A stretch of DNA of 64,000 bases from Craterostigma plantagineum (GCA_027422505.1 JAPQWV010000051.1:5485501-5549500); one strand, 5' to 3'; positions 34,664 to 46,688 are shown, counted from the first letter of the stretch. Translations and numbers: made by a program. The notes: generated from the sequence alone by a model not told the origin.

Positions 34664-36300
34664 GCTGGTTTGGCCTGTTGAAGCTGCGATGCAAGGCTAT
34701 TTCGATTTAGAAGAGGTTTGAGGAGGCTCTGATGCTGGTGGTGGTGTCGCAAGCTGCCACGGGAAATGGATTGGAGGTTGACTAAAACGTGAAGAGGCTT
34801 GCATGGGAAATCTATCAGGAGTTTGGTGATAATCGAGGTAGGTGCGGTTCGAAGGTGGTGTTGCATGGATCTTTGGTGATTCGAGGTTGGTCATAGAGGT
34901 GAGCCTCGGATGGATTGGAGGCTGGAGAAAAGCTGGTGCAACACGAAAACCGCAGGAGTACAGATCAATAACTGGAGACAGAGCAAGCTTGTTTTCGGTT
35001 GTTTTCTGAGGCATGATATTCATGTCTCGAAGGGTTGTCCGATGGAGCAACCGGTTCTACTGGAAGTAGGAAACGTGGTGGCTCGAATGGTGCTCGAGAG
35101 AAGCCACGGAGACCTCGTATTGAGGTGGAGCAGGGTCGTGCAAGTACCTTGGTTGGAGCAGTTTTGGCAAAAACTGCTCTGGACTGCTGTATTGGAGCTC
35201 GATCTGCGATGATTTCGAGCTTGAGGTGGAGGCCATTCTAGCTCAGATGGAGAGCATTCTCAGGCCACATGAAAGGTTGAGCTCAGAGGTGGAACAGAAT
35301 GCGAATACGAAGGGCGAAACGAACGATCAAAATTCACCCGGTTCACTAAATTCTGCTATCGTAGCAGAATTTCTTGCTGCTTGCGTGATGGCGGGTTGCG
35401 GAGGCTTCAAGCTCGATGGTGGCCAAGAGGAGATGTCAGGGGAGCTGTACATCGGCCGAGAGAGAGGTTCATAAAGCAAGCAACATTGCATCTTCGGGAA
35501 CGAAGATGGTGAGCTCGAAAGTCCAAATCGGCTTCATGTGGGTAATTTCAAGCCCGCTTGGAGTTGATGAGGTTCCGTTCGAGGCTGGGGGTCCTGAAGG
35601 ACCTGGATGATCAACCGAGAGGAGCTGCGAATCGAGGTGGAGCTTTGGGACGAGAAATCAAGGCTCGGGTTGGAGATTTACAGCTGAAAAGAAGATGATA
35701 ATGAGCTGATTTCTGGTAAGAGTTGTAGCTTGCGGGTTTGGGCAGCTAGGGTGGAGCTCCGGGATAGGATTGAGAGTTTGTAGTCTCGAGGTGGAATTTG
35801 TTGAGAAATACGAGCCTAAAACTCACCGGAGCATCGCCGGAGGTGGCCGGAAAGAGCTCAGCTGGAGGGGATAAAAAAAAAGCTGAAGAACATTGTTAAG
35901 TCGCCAGATTTAACGAGGGTCATCCGATCTTGATGGCGCGAAGATGATCGAGGGCTGGGATTCAAAGATTGATCACACGGATGATAAATATCGAGCGCCG
36001 GATCGAATGGAGATCAACGGATGAGGATGATCGCGAGTCACAACCAAAATGCGTCATTAAGCTATAAATATCATATTTCAGGGTTCAAGTAGTCATATTC
36101 TCGAGCATGTTGGAGTGAGAATCACCGTAAGGGGTAAACACGAGAGTTGTAGATGAGATATGGATCTGTAACTTTTTGTGTTGGTGATTAATTCGAAGGA
36201 TGCTCGGTTGATCCATGGCCGTAGGCTGAAGTTTAGGCGAACCACGTTAAAATCTGTGTTCACGTCTGTGTACATTTTTTGCTATTTTCGATCCGATTGA
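34664..36300. other. Unassigned sequence, LTR-like at right end
   Basis: No recognisable protein. Many TCGAGGTGGAGC-type and AGCTCGA-type words on the plus strand suggest a repeat. Minus-strand 36275-36093 contains ATTTTAACGTGG and TCTCGTGTTTACCC, also found in the LTR of element C, so a copia-type LTR or LTR-derived non-autonomous element is possible. No LTR pair or TSD found. A GCTGGTTTGG direct repeat marks the junction with G2 at about 34649-34672. Confidence 0.35.
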
Positions 36301-36388
36301 ATTCGTTATTGATTGAATCGATCCACGAGGTTTACACACACATATAACACGTCCAAATTCAAGTTCAAAGGCAGTCCACGATCAACAC

Positions 36389-36389
36389 A

Positions 36390-36438
<49 letters not shown>
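36389..36438. repeat. (TA)n microsatellite
   Basis: About 50 bp of near-perfect TA dinucleotide repeat. Confidence 0.95.
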
Positions 36439-36442
<4 letters not shown>

Positions 36443-37030
36443 CATTACTTGATGGCTATATCTCCAATGTTAATATACACATCGATAGTACGCCCTTGAT
36501 CAAATATCATCGATATTTCTTCGGCCTGGAGCGAATACTGTCAATTATGGAGGATATCAATCCTCATCGTCGGTGTATTTCATCCCAAATCCACACAACA
36601 TCTACATCGAAAGTTTTCAAGAGGAATCGAACTCATGACCTACATAACGAGATGTCATTTCTCGCCTATTTAACCTATCCCATGAGAATAAGGCCTTCCG
36701 TATTTGATGTTTGTATTAAAATTAAGGGGTGACTACAATTGAATTCTCATAACTCTCATGTTGAAAAAGTTTAATCGAGGTGTCGTTTTAAATGCATGTT
36801 TTAATAAAATGACTATCTTATCCTCGTTATATGATTCTTTTAGTTTACCATATAGGTAAAAAGGAAAAGTACCTTAAACATCTCATGATTGTGAGTGTTA
36901 TAGCCAAATTTGGCCATGTGCATCCTAACCTGTTGGATAGGGCTCCAAAATTTTTGGGACTATTTGAAGTCCCATTTTTACGTCCAATAGTCCCTAAGTG
37001 GATTTTAGACCTCAAATTATTCTTCCTGGG

Positions 37031-37118
37031 TCGATGTCCGAGTAGTTAATGGGACGGGCCATAGATTTGACGTCTACATGGTTCAAATCCAGCTCGCCCA
37101 ATAATTTGTCAATCTATT
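37031..37118 (+). repeat. tRNA-Ser-like segment, probable SINE (copy 1)
   Basis: GTCGATGTCCGAGTAGTTAA resembles the 5' half and A box of plant tRNA-Ser. TGGTTCAAATCC follows at a B-box distance. No intact cloverleaf, so a tRNA-derived SINE or pseudogene is likelier than a working tRNA gene. Confidence 0.45.
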
Positions 37119-37429
37119 GGGAGATAATCTTGCATTTCTATGTTTTATAAACGTGTATGTAACTATTAAGAGTGAAGATGTTCGACATAATTAAATATTT
37201 CACGCCCCAAAGTTTTCTTTTAGTTCAAAATGATCAATATGTTAAATAAATTTACATTACGATTCCGTTATGATTTTCTTTTTTTATTCAACATATTCAC
37301 TTAGGCCCTATAGCCTACTCTTCACTATATATTTTATGGTTTGATACTCCTAATTCATAAAGAATGAGCTCAAATAAATTACAAGAAATATTAAAATTTT
37401 ATTATTTAAATCAATTGAAAGTTTGGGCG

Positions 37430-37960
37430 AGCCCCGACCTAGATTGAGCGGGCTGCCCAATTGTTATCAGGCCGGTTCGGGCTGGCTTGAAATCCTACGG
37501 GCCTAAGATTATTAGGCCTAAACCATAGCGTGACGGGTAGGGCTAGCGGGCCAACGGGCCTAACTTTATTTTTGTATTTTGTTTATATAAAAAACTTTTA
37601 TTTAATCATTATCAATTATATTATATTTTATTATTATTGTATGCAGTATTACAAATATATAGTTATAAAAAATTGTATATCACATTAAGAAAACAAAATA
37701 TATTTTTTGCTTATAAAATGAATTTGATAAATATTACATATAAAAATAAAAGAAAAAACTAATAACCTAGCGGGTCCAATTTTGGCCCGAGACACGTGGG
37801 GCTTTTTGGCCCGTGGCCCGTCAGCCCAGCGGGCCTGATGGGTCGGGTCAAAAAGCGCCGTGTTTTAGGCTCATGAAATTTAGGCCGAAGTCTGGTTTTT
37901 TCAGTAATGGGTCGGGTCGGTTCATGGGCTTGGGCCAAATTTTCAGCTCTAAATGTTGTG
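37430..37960. repeat. GGCCCG-rich repeat (copy 1 of two)
   Basis: Two arms rich in GGGCC/GGCCC words (37430-37565 and 37770-37950) flank an AT-rich middle. A second copy lies at 39915-40335. It resembles non-autonomous DNA transposons with subterminal motifs, but ends were not fixed. Confidence 0.45.
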
Positions 37961-38327
37961 CCTCACATGTTATAAAACGGGGCCACAAAAATTAATAAAA
38001 TGGCCTATTTATGTTCGTTGCTTATGCTGTACTCTGGCCTATTTGATGATTTGGAACGCAAACTTTTTTGTTTCTTTGTTCCGCTCACGTTTTTTTTTTC
38101 CTTAAATTTTATATGTTAAAAATGAGAGATATGTTTGATCAACATATTTAGACGGATTTTAATCAATACTAACGTAACATTTTTATTCGGACAATACTAT
38201 CTAGTTCTACTTTAAAACCTTTTAATTACCGTAATTACAACAACAAATTCAATTTTTTTTAGATGCAAGTATTAGTTAGACCTTGTCACTAGTTTTTATA
38301 CTTCACAAAATCACCTAATTCATAAAG

Positions 38328-38516
38328 GCTGCGTTCAGTTGTCGTGATAAGGCAAGATAAGAAGGTATTTATCCAATTAAATGTTGTTCAATTGACAATA
38401 TCTATTTCCTTGGAGACCCGTTATAAAGAAAAGGCCCGGATAATCAAGATAAATAAACCAATGGGCGAGACTAATATTATTTTACCAGCCCAGATTACTG
38501 AAAAAAAACTATAATA
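38328..38516. other. Spacer between tandem copies
   Basis: Begins GGCTGCGTTCAGTTG and has no counterpart in either duplicated block. A small inserted element is possible. Confidence 0.35.
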
Positions 38517-39102
38517 TCCTTGATCAAATATCATTGATTTTTCTTCGGTCTGGAGTGAATATTGTCATTTATGGAGGATCTCAAACCTCATTGTCTGTGT
38601 ATTTCGTCCCAAATCCACACAAACATCGACATTGAAGAAATTCCAGAGGAATCGAACTCATGACGTACATAAAGAGATATCATTACTTGCCTATTTAACC
38701 TATCCACGAGAATAAGACCTCCCGTATTTGACGTTTGTATTAAAATTAGGAGCTGACTACAATTGAATTCTCATACTTAACTCTCATGTTGGAAAATTTT
38801 TAAGCAAGGTATCATTTTAAATGCATGTTTTATTAAAAATGACTATATTATCCTCGTTTTATGATTCCTTTATTTTACCATAGATGAAAATAAGAAAAGG
38901 AAACATAAAGGGGAAGAAGAGGAAAAAGAAAATGAATAAAGTACCTTAAACATTTCGTGATGTGAGTGTTATAGCTGAATTTGGGCATGTGCATCCTAGC
39001 CCGTTGGAAGGGGCTCCAAAATTTTTAGGACTATTTTGAAGTCCCATTTTAAGGTTTAATGGCCCCTAAGTGGATTTTAGACCACAAATTTATTCTTCCT
39101 AG

Positions 39103-39185
39103 GTCGATGTCCGAGTGGTTAATGGGGACTTACACGTACCGTAAATTCGTTGGCATATGTCTACGTGGGTTCAAAAGCTCGGCCC
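39103..39185 (+). repeat. tRNA-Ser-like segment, probable SINE (copy 2)
   Basis: GTCGATGTCCGAGTGGTTAA is closer than copy 1 to a plant tRNA-Ser 5' end. GGGTTCAAAAGC follows as a degenerate B box. Confidence 0.45.
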
Positions 39186-39914
39186 AATAATTTGCCAATC
39201 TAGTGGGAGATTCATCCCGCATTTCTGTGGTAAACATCTATTCTATTATATAAAGGGTGTGGAGTGATATAAACTGCCAATTTGGTCTGTCATATTTATA
39301 TTGAATAATATGTATTTCTATTCTTTTGTCTTGTAAGCTTTCGATTTGTATTGAATTGGCATACTATACTTTTTCGTAGATTGAATTTGTTGGTATTTTA
39401 TTTAGATTATTATGTTAAAAATCTGTATTAAATATTTTAAATTGTTATTATGATAAGATTGCAACATATATATATATATATATATTATATTGTCGCCTCG
39501 ATTTTGTGAGGCGGACGCTTTATTTGCGTCTCGCCTCTGAGCGCCTTTCGCCTTTAATAACCTTGATTCCATTAGGCTTTTCTTATTTTTATTTCAGCAT
39601 ATTCATTTAGCCATATAGCCTATTATTCACTATTTGATTTGATATCTCATAATTCATAAAAGTGAGCTCATTAATTACTATAAATATTGTATTATTTATC
39701 TATACTATTTTATTAAGCGTCAGGGCTTATGATAAACTGTCATTGGTATGTCAATTAAAATTAACTTAAAATTTATATTAAATAGATAATAAAAACCACC
39801 CACTACATGATAGTTTTATATTTTCAATTTTGCCCCTTATATTTTTTATCGATAATTTTTCACAATTAATATTCATGAATTACATAGCACACGCATTTGT
39901 GTGCAAATAAACTA

Positions 39915-40335
39915 GTAGCGGGCCAGGCCACCCGGCCAAGAATGGATGAACTGCTCGATTGTTATCGGGCCAGGTCGGATTGCCCCAAATCCCTACGGGC
40001 CCAAGAATCTTAGGCCCAAACCCATAGCGTGATGGGTTGGGCCAACCCATCAGGCCTAAATTTTTTAATGTTTTGTATTTGTTTATTTAAAAATCTTTTA
40101 TTTTATCAATTATATTTTATATTATTATACAGAACATTACAAATATATAGTTTATACAAATAATAAACCCATTGAGCTTTCTGGCCCGTGGTCCGCTAGT
40201 CCACCGGGCCTGACAGGCCGAGTTAAAAGCCTGGTCATGTTTTGGGCTCACGAAATTTAGGCCCAAGCCCGATTTTTTTAGGGACGGATTGGATCGGCCC
40301 ATGGGCTTGGGTCAAAATTTCAGCTCTAATGTTGT
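39915..40335. repeat. GGCCCG-rich repeat (copy 2 of two)
   Basis: Shares the ATAGCGTGATGGGTTGGGCC type block and the final ATGGGCTTGGG block with copy 1. Confidence 0.45.
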
Positions 40336-40786
40336 GCCTCATATGTTATAAGGCGGGGCCACTCAAATTGGAAAAAAAAAGGCTTTATTTATGTTCGTTG
40401 TTATGATGCTTTTCTGAACTATTTGATGCTTTGGTCCACAAATTTTTTTGTTTCTTTGTTCCGTTCACGTATTTTTTAAAATTTTATATGTTAAATAAGG
40501 GAGATAGGTTTCATCAACATATTTATACGGATTTAACCAACACTAACGTAACATCATTATTCGGACAATACAATCTAATTCTATTTTAAAACCTTTTAAT
40601 TACCGTATTTACAACTATAAATTTAACTTTTTTAGATGCAAGTATTAGTTGCACCTTGACACGATTAATTTTTAATTTTATACTTCACTAAATCCCCTAA
40701 TCCATAAAGAGATTTCCTTTATCGGATCCCAATGAGCAAAGCTTTGCTTTTTACATGCTACTCCCTGCTTTGCTTTTTACATGCTA

Positions 40787-41015
40787 CTCCCTGTATTTCA
40801 TATTACATGTCGTTATTACACAAAAATTAAGAAATAAAATAGAATCCCCATTATACATTTAGTTAATTATATGATCCCATTTAAGATAGGGGTAAAACTG
40901 GAAATAATCAATATTTTTTATCTTGAAAACTGTAAAACTATCTTGAAAACCGTAAAACAACATGTATTTTACAAATTTTTTTTCTAGAACGACATTTAAT
41001 CTGAAACAGAGGGAG
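40787..41015. mobile_element. Stowaway-like (Tc1/mariner) MITE, 229 bp
   Basis: CTCCCTGTATTTC at the left and GAAACAGAGGGAG at the right are inverted ends of the CTCCCTC..GTC Stowaway type. Both sides carry TA (40785-40786 and 41016-41017). Internal sequence is AT-rich with no ORF. A 26-bp direct duplication covers 40741-40766 and 40767-40792, including the first bases of the element. Confidence 0.78.
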
Positions 41016-41017
41016 TA

Positions 41018-41712
41018 TTTCTCTTGGAAAAGAGAAAGTCATAACCTAAAAAGCACCATTAGCCTATTGCCAACATCGAGAAAATTATAACGTTGGTAAT
41101 TGAAAGTTTTTTCAAGAATTTGAAAATGAAATAAATTCAGTATTACTTCCAACTAACTTGAAAGATTGCACAAATTCAAGAAGCATAGCATTATTCAATA
41201 AAAAAGTAGCAAAAAAAGGAAGGAAATAATTGCTTGAACTTTCAAATTTCAATAATTACATTTTTGGCTTTTGATCTTTTTTACACCTCAGTTCTCTGTG
41301 TTTCGCCGTGTCACGTCATTTCTCGGGCAAAGTTGCCAAGTGAGCTCTTCTCTTTCACACGCCTTTCATTCAATCCCAGTTTTTTTGTTCACTCAATGAA
41401 AAGCAAAAGCATCTAAGCTGTCCCAGCATTTCCCTGAAAAGAATTCCAATCGAAGATGAGTATTTTGGTGTATTTTACATGCAACTGTCCCTGGATTTTT
41501 CCAGGTGCTTTCCTCTAGTTAATTTATTTTCGTACTCTGTTATCGCTGTAGTGTAGCGCTAGGTTTTTGTTACTAATTTTTCGGAATTGGGTTTTGGCTT
41601 TTGAGGTTTGATGATTCTTCTTGGTGTAGAAGCTTCTGGGATTTTGGATTTGGGGAATTAGGGTTTTTTTTTCTTCCTTTTGTGCTTGTTAAATTATAGC
41701 TTTAATTTTGGA
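41018..41712 (+). promoter_or_regulatory. Upstream and leader region of the WRKY gene
   Basis: AT-rich to about 41200, then pyrimidine-rich stretches typical of a plant leader (41270-41400 and 41640-41700). No TATA box chosen with confidence. A leader intron is possible but not assigned. Confidence 0.35.
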
Positions 41713-42966
41713 ATGGAGGATGCTGAGAAAGCAAACATTTCAGCAGTGGAGAGTTGCCATAGGGTGATTAACCTATTGTCGTCTCAACCTTTAGATCAAA
41801 ATCAGTACAGAAACTTAGCTGAGCTAACAAGTGATTGTGTTCATAAGTTCAAGAAAGTAGCTTCTCTTGTTGTTACTTCAAGCCATGGACATGCTAAGTT
41901 CCGTAAATCCCAGAAATTTCATGCCCCTTTGCCCAGAAACATCTTCTTGGAAAGTCCAGTCTGTAAAACAGACGATCATCTCCACCAACCCCTCAAACCA
42001 CTCAACTTCCTTCAAGCTAACAGCCAATTTCAAGAATTTGGTTCTTCGAGCGTTAAGAGTAGTGTGCTCTCACAGAAAAACCCTATGATTCCATTCTCAC
42101 AGCAGCAAAACTCATCGCCTAATTACCCTTTTCTCCACCACCAAAGGCTTCAGCTTCATCAGCAGCACCACCAATTGAAGCAACAAGCATCTGAAACGAT
42201 GTATCTTCATGGAAACAGTGGCATTAGTTTGAACTTCGATGGCTCTGCTTGTACTCCAACTATGTCTTCTTCGGCCAGGTCTTTCATCTCTGCTCTGAGC
42301 ATCGATGGGAGTGCTGCGACTATGGATCATAGCTCTTTTCATATGATTGGGTCGACGAGATCTGCCGATCAAAGCTGTTATCAACACAAGAGGAAGTGCT
42401 CTGTTAGGGGTGAGGGTGGCAGTGGTAGATGTCATTGCTCAAAGAAGAGGTGCTGTTTTTCTTGTTTGTTTAATTAGTTGATCTCGTTTAGTCTATTATG
42501 CTAATTATTATTCGAGGAAATTGTCATTATTTTAGCTAATATACCATACCATGATGTTCGATGTTGACAGAAAACACAGGGTAAAGAGCTCTATCAAGGT
42601 GCCTGCTATAAGTAACAAGTTGGCTGATATTCCACCCGACGAATATTCTTGGAGGAAGTATGGTCAAAAGCCCATCAAGGGCTCTCCTTATCCAAGGTAT
42701 ATATGTTTTCATTCTTCAGTAGCTTATCATAAACATTGATTTTGTTTGAGAATATTCATAGTCGATAACTCCATTTCTGGACATCCCTCAAAATTAAGTC
42801 ATTGTTATTTTCTTGAAGGGGTTATTACAAGTGTAGTAGCATGAGAGGCTGCCCTGCGAGAAAACACGTGGAGAGATCCGTAGAAGAGCCTTCGATGCTA
42901 ATCGTCACTTACGAAGGGGAACATAACCATCCAAGATTGCCTTCTCAATCATTACCCAATGCATGA
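41713..42966 (+). CDS. WRKY transcription factor, group IId, three exons
   Basis: Exons 41713-42449, 42571-42696 and 42819-42966 join to 336 residues. The start MEDAEK is chosen because VESCHRV, the conserved IId N-terminal motif, follows at once. [14 protein letters not shown] (41-54) fits the calmodulin-binding C motif of this group. GHAKFRK (59-65) is a HARF-like motif. The zinc-cluster region [15 protein letters not shown] leads into the WRKY domain: WRKYGQK at 273-279 and C-X5-C-X23-H-X1-H at 293, 299, 323 and 325. The last intron splits the Arg codon before GYYKC, as in most group II WRKYs. It binds W-box DNA (TTGAC) in the nucleus, and family members act in defence and stress signalling. 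The closest relatives are probably WRKY21/39/74-like. Confidence 0.95.
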
Positions 42967-43204
42967 ACCGCGCACAAGCCCTTTAATTTATCCTAGTTTT
43001 CTTTTTTTTTTTTGCAAATTTGTCTGAAATGGAGTTTAGGAATTGGCTTGTACATCATCATGGCTTGTCCAGATCTGAGTTCATAGGATGGTTGGCTGCT
43101 TTGAACTTTTTGCTGTATTAGGGTTCATCTCATCATGTGTATTTAAGTTTCTCATACATTTGTGGCACTCATTCAATTGTTCTTCCATACAAGCAACAAT
43201 TAAT

Positions 43205-43333
43205 ATGAGCTCTGAATTGGGCCAAGCAAATGGCCCACAGCGAAATTCTAAAGCCCATTACGACGAATTGGGCCAGAAATTTGTTGTCGAACTCACTAAC
43301 GATGAAGTCATTGAAATACTCTATTTTCGTATG
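43205..43333 (+). pseudogene. LINE ORF1 fragment, left part (interrupted by element B)
   Basis: The frame MSSELGQANG..EILYFRM reads straight across the element B target site into the frame at 54416 (MVKVWSNQLN), once B and one TSD copy are removed. Together they form the tail of a LINE first ORF. It is not a recognised domain, so identity rests on the downstream LINE ORF2. Sequence 42967-43204 is WRKY 3' flank with no other feature. Confidence 0.5.
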
Positions 43334-45021
43334 TGTTGACCTTTTTGGTCCATAAATGTTAGAGAGTTTTGATGAACGATGTAATTGAAATGACATTAAG
43401 TCTATAAAATAAGCAATTCGATTTGGAACAAATAAAATGTCCAAGTTCATGATAATGTTCAACCATGCATTGCAAATGAGATGAAAATTGTTAAAGTGTT
43501 GAATATTTGAATTGTATGATTTTGTGATGATTTGATGGAACTAAGTGATCGCATGTTATAGAGTCCATGAGATAGGATATATCGTTCTGTGCTATATATG
43601 GAAATAATGCATGAGATATCCTACTGAGTTATAAAAGGAAAATATGTTGTTTATATATGGTAAGTGATATATCCGTTGGTACTTGTTTATTCCTGGACGA
43701 AAATCACTTATACGATTCTTGCATGCTTTCCACTGTATTTAATGTGCAATATTGAATTAATATCTTTCCTTGTGCTGATTGGATTATTATATTAAGGAAA
43801 GATTTGATTTGATTGATCTTATGGATAAAGTGCTCCTATATGGTATGTGGTATAACGGGTGATATCTCTGAAATAAGGAAAGTTGTGCCATGATGTGATA
43901 AATCGATTTAAGTAAGCTCTGATCTGACTTGTGTGCTAAACATGGTAAATATATTGATTAAATGCTATGACCTGTACATGGAAAACGTGCTGATGCCTTG
44001 CTATCTTGCCATACTTGAAAAGTAAATCTGGATTGACTCGTTACTAGGAACTGATAGCAGGGAATCACTTATGGAAAGTTTCGATATGGAAAATATATGC
44101 GAAGTGGTTGAATATGATTGAGAACGATATGGAATATAATCATGCTTTAATGTGCTATATAACCGTTGTGATGATTTATTAGAAGCATGATTTATATGGT
44201 ATGATTGACTCGAAAGCTACATGGAAACTATGCTTGATTTGGTGATTATTGTTTGATATGACTTTCCATGTGAAGTGCTATTAGAAAAGGATTATATATG
44301 AGCTGCACTTTAGATTTTCGAAGTACACAGAGAATTTGCGAATTTAAGCCTACGAGAGATTTTTGAGCAGAGAGATACTAAGAGATTCCTGAGCCAATTC
44401 ACTTGCGATAGCTTTCTGCCTTACTGAGCGTTAACTTGCCTATCCATCACTGAGCGAGTGATTTATCGGATATTCCATCATCCCCTGCCATATATTCTGT
44501 CTTCGGACGTGTTGTCTTCGGACGTGAGCAATACCAAGGAGGCAAGGTCGACGTTTGCGCACACGTGAAGGGAAGGACAAGTCCGGGGGCCCTTCGGTAG
44601 CGAGCTGTGTCTGTCGGGATCAAGGAGATTCCGAGGAACGAAACTCGGCGTGTGGTAACCTAGTAGTGTCTAGTGTTAGACTTGTTTCGGTTGTGTATTG
44701 GGCTAACCAATCAGTTTTGTATCCAGCTACGGTGCATTATAGTGATTGGTTAAACTCTTGGGAAGCAAATCCCAAGGAGAGGAGTAAACCCCAGTTGGGG
44801 ATATAACCTCTATAAAAATCCTGTCTCGCATTTACTTTTCAGTTATTTCGTTATCACTGTGAGACAGACCCAAAACACATCCGACAATACTAGGATATAA
44901 CAGGCATACTCATCCCAATATTATTTGGCATATCTAAGTCACCACACTAAGGTTTTGTAAAAGAAGCATAAAATTTTATAAGCCTAATTCACCCCCCCTC
45001 TTAGGCACATTTATATCTTCA
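43334..45021 (+). repeat. Element B 5' LTR (1688 bp)
   Basis: Starts TGTTGACC, ends ..TATCTTCA. Inverted repeats at 44757-44776 and 44789-44800 precede a TATA box (44811-44817), the same layout as element A. Confidence 0.95.
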
Positions 45022-45023
45022 TT

Positions 45024-45035
45024 TGGTATCAGAGC
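45024..45035 (+). other. Element B primer binding site (initiator tRNA-Met)
   Basis: TGGTATCAGAGC two bases after the LTR end. Confidence 0.92.
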
Positions 45036-45080
45036 GGGTTACTCAAACGACGGGCCTAACAAGCCTGAGTTAAAGATCTA

Positions 45081-46688
45081 ATGGCTTCTTCGAGTTTTGA
45101 TGTTTTTGCAGAAGGACAGTCCCATTCTACGCCACCATTCTTCGATGGAACAAACTATGCAATATGGAAAAATCGTATGAAGGAATTCCTGCTTGCTACT
45201 GACTATGACCTGTGGGATATCATCACAACTGGACCTTACGATCCCAAGAAGGCGGATGGAACTGCAAAGAAAGGGTCCGAGTATGATGCAACAGACAAGC
45301 GAGGAATATCCTTGAATGCCAAAGCTAAGAACATGATCGTCTGCGCGCTTACAAGAGAAGAATACAATCGTGTAAGTTCATGCGAATCTGCGAAGGATAT
45401 GTGGGAGATGCTTCAGGTCACACATGAGGGAACCACTCGAGTTGTACAAGAAAGAATAGCCCTCTTAACTCACCAATACGAGCTGTTCAAAATGGAGGAC
45501 AACGAGACCATAAGCCATATGTACGCGAGATTCATGAACATCATCAATCAAATGTTCTCGTTGGGAAAGAAAATACCAGACGGTGAGAAAGTGCGGAAAA
45601 TACTGAGATCTCTTCCAAGAGAATGGAATCCCAAAGTAACTGCCATCCACGAAGCAAAGGATTTGGACGATCTTTCCGTGCCAGAACTAATCGGATCTCT
45701 TACCACATACGAGATGACTCAGACCTCCATCAAAGAGAAACCAACCGTCCGAAATCAACCAAACATTGCCTTTAACTCCGAACAAGAAGACGTTTCAGAA
45801 GGTGAAGAAGAAACTGAGGAGGAACTAACGGAGCAGATTGCCATGCTGACCAGAAGGTTTGAAAAGTTTCGGATGAGAAGGAAGTCCAAAGGAAACTCAA
45901 AGTTCCAACCTAGGAACAAGGGAATATCGTCATCCGGGAACAACGTGCAAAAATGCTTCAAGTGCAACAAGCCAGGCCACTTCGCCTCAAACTGCCCGAT
46001 GGAAAATGGTGACAAAAAGGTAAAGAAGCAGAAAGCAATGGTCACTAACTGGGAAGAGGGCGAAAGTGAAGAAGAGGAAGATCTCGCCTACATGGCCAAT
46101 GATGATGATCAGGTATCCTCGTCATCCACTATTAAGAAAATTCTTTTTCTAAATGAATTATATGCTACGCAAGATGAATCTCATGATAACGCTTCCTCAG
46201 TCCCTGAAGTAGAAGAAAGGGAAGAAATGTTTGAAATTATTCAAAATGCAGAAAGAAGGATTAAGTCGCTCAATTCACAAGTAAAGAGTCTGATTAGGCA
46301 ACGAGATGACGTAGCTAGAGAAAAGCATCAAACAGATCTAGAAAATGAGCGTCTGAAAGCCGAGCTAGAAACTCTTAAGGAAGAGAAAGTCTTGTGTAAT
46401 TGCGAAAAGCCTAAGAAGCAAGAAAATATATCTAGAGACACGTCCGTCCTTAAGGATTTCTTAGAAGAAAACAAAAATGTTAGACTTTTTGTAGGACAAC
46501 ATAATCTCAACATGATACTCGATCTTCCTAGACATGTTGGAAATACAGGGATAGGATATTCCACAACACCTAAGCATGCTGCACCTTCACCAGATATTAG
46601 AAAGCCTAAATGTTATTCATGCGGCCGTCACGGTCATTATGCTAACCACTGTTTCTTGAAGAAAGCTGATAAAACTAGATATGTCTAG
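45081..46688 (+). CDS. gag: Element B gag (535 aa)
   Basis: Capsid/nucleocapsid protein of a copia element. The N-terminal half is a UBN2-type gag domain (FDGTNYAIWKNRMKEFL, LLTHQYELF, LRSLPREWNPK). Two CCHC zinc knuckles follow, KCFKCNKPGHFASNC (about 291-305) and KCYSCGRHGHYANHC (about 510-524). An acidic region and a coiled-coil segment lie between them. It ends at a TAG (46686-46688). The same frame stays open afterwards to 46925, so the stop may be a mutation or a readthrough site separating gag from pol. Confidence 0.9.
   Translation: MASSSFDVFAEGQSHSTPPFFDGTNYAIWKNRMKEFLLATDYDLWDIITTGPYDPKKADGTAKKGSEYDATDKRGISLNAKAKNMIVCALTREEYNRVSSCESAKDMWEMLQVTHEGTTRVVQERIALLTHQYELFKMEDNETISHMYARFMNIINQMFSLGKKIPDGEKVRKILRSLPREWNPKVTAIHEAKDLDDLSVPELIGSLTTYEMTQTSIKEKPTVRNQPNIAFNSEQEDVSEGEEETEEELTEQIAMLTRRFEKFRMRRKSKGNSKFQPRNKGISSSGNNVQKCFKCNKPGHFASNCPMENGDKKVKKQKAMVTNWEEGESEEEEDLAYMANDDDQVSSSSTIKKILFLNELYATQDESHDNASSVPEVEEREEMFEIIQNAERRIKSLNSQVKSLIRQRDDVAREKHQTDLENERLKAELETLKEEKVLCNCEKPKKQENISRDTSVLKDFLEENKNVRLFVGQHNLNMILDLPRHVGNTGIGYSTTPKHAAPSPDIRKPKCYSCGRHGHYANHCFLKKADKTRYV

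Larger units (their letters stand above)
36494..38327 (+). repeat. Tandem duplication, copy 1
   Basis: Colinear with 38517-40710. Shared blocks in order: CTTGATCAAATATCAT, GAGGAATCGAACTCATGAC, the tRNA-Ser-like segment, a GGCCCG-rich block with ATAGCGTGA, TTTGTTTCTTTGTTCCG and AGATGCAAGTATTAGTT. No coding potential. Confidence 0.75.
38517..40710 (+). repeat. Tandem duplication, copy 2
   Basis: Diverged copy of 36494-38327, longer by roughly 360 bp. Part of the extra length is AT-rich sequence around 39240-39910, including a (TA)n at 39467-39486 and a GCGCC/GAGGCG block at 39490-39560. Confidence 0.75.

Noticed and set aside
36313..36732. 139-codon frame over the TA microsatellite
   Set aside because: The Tyr-Ile run is the translated TA repeat, and the rest matches the noncoding duplicated block.
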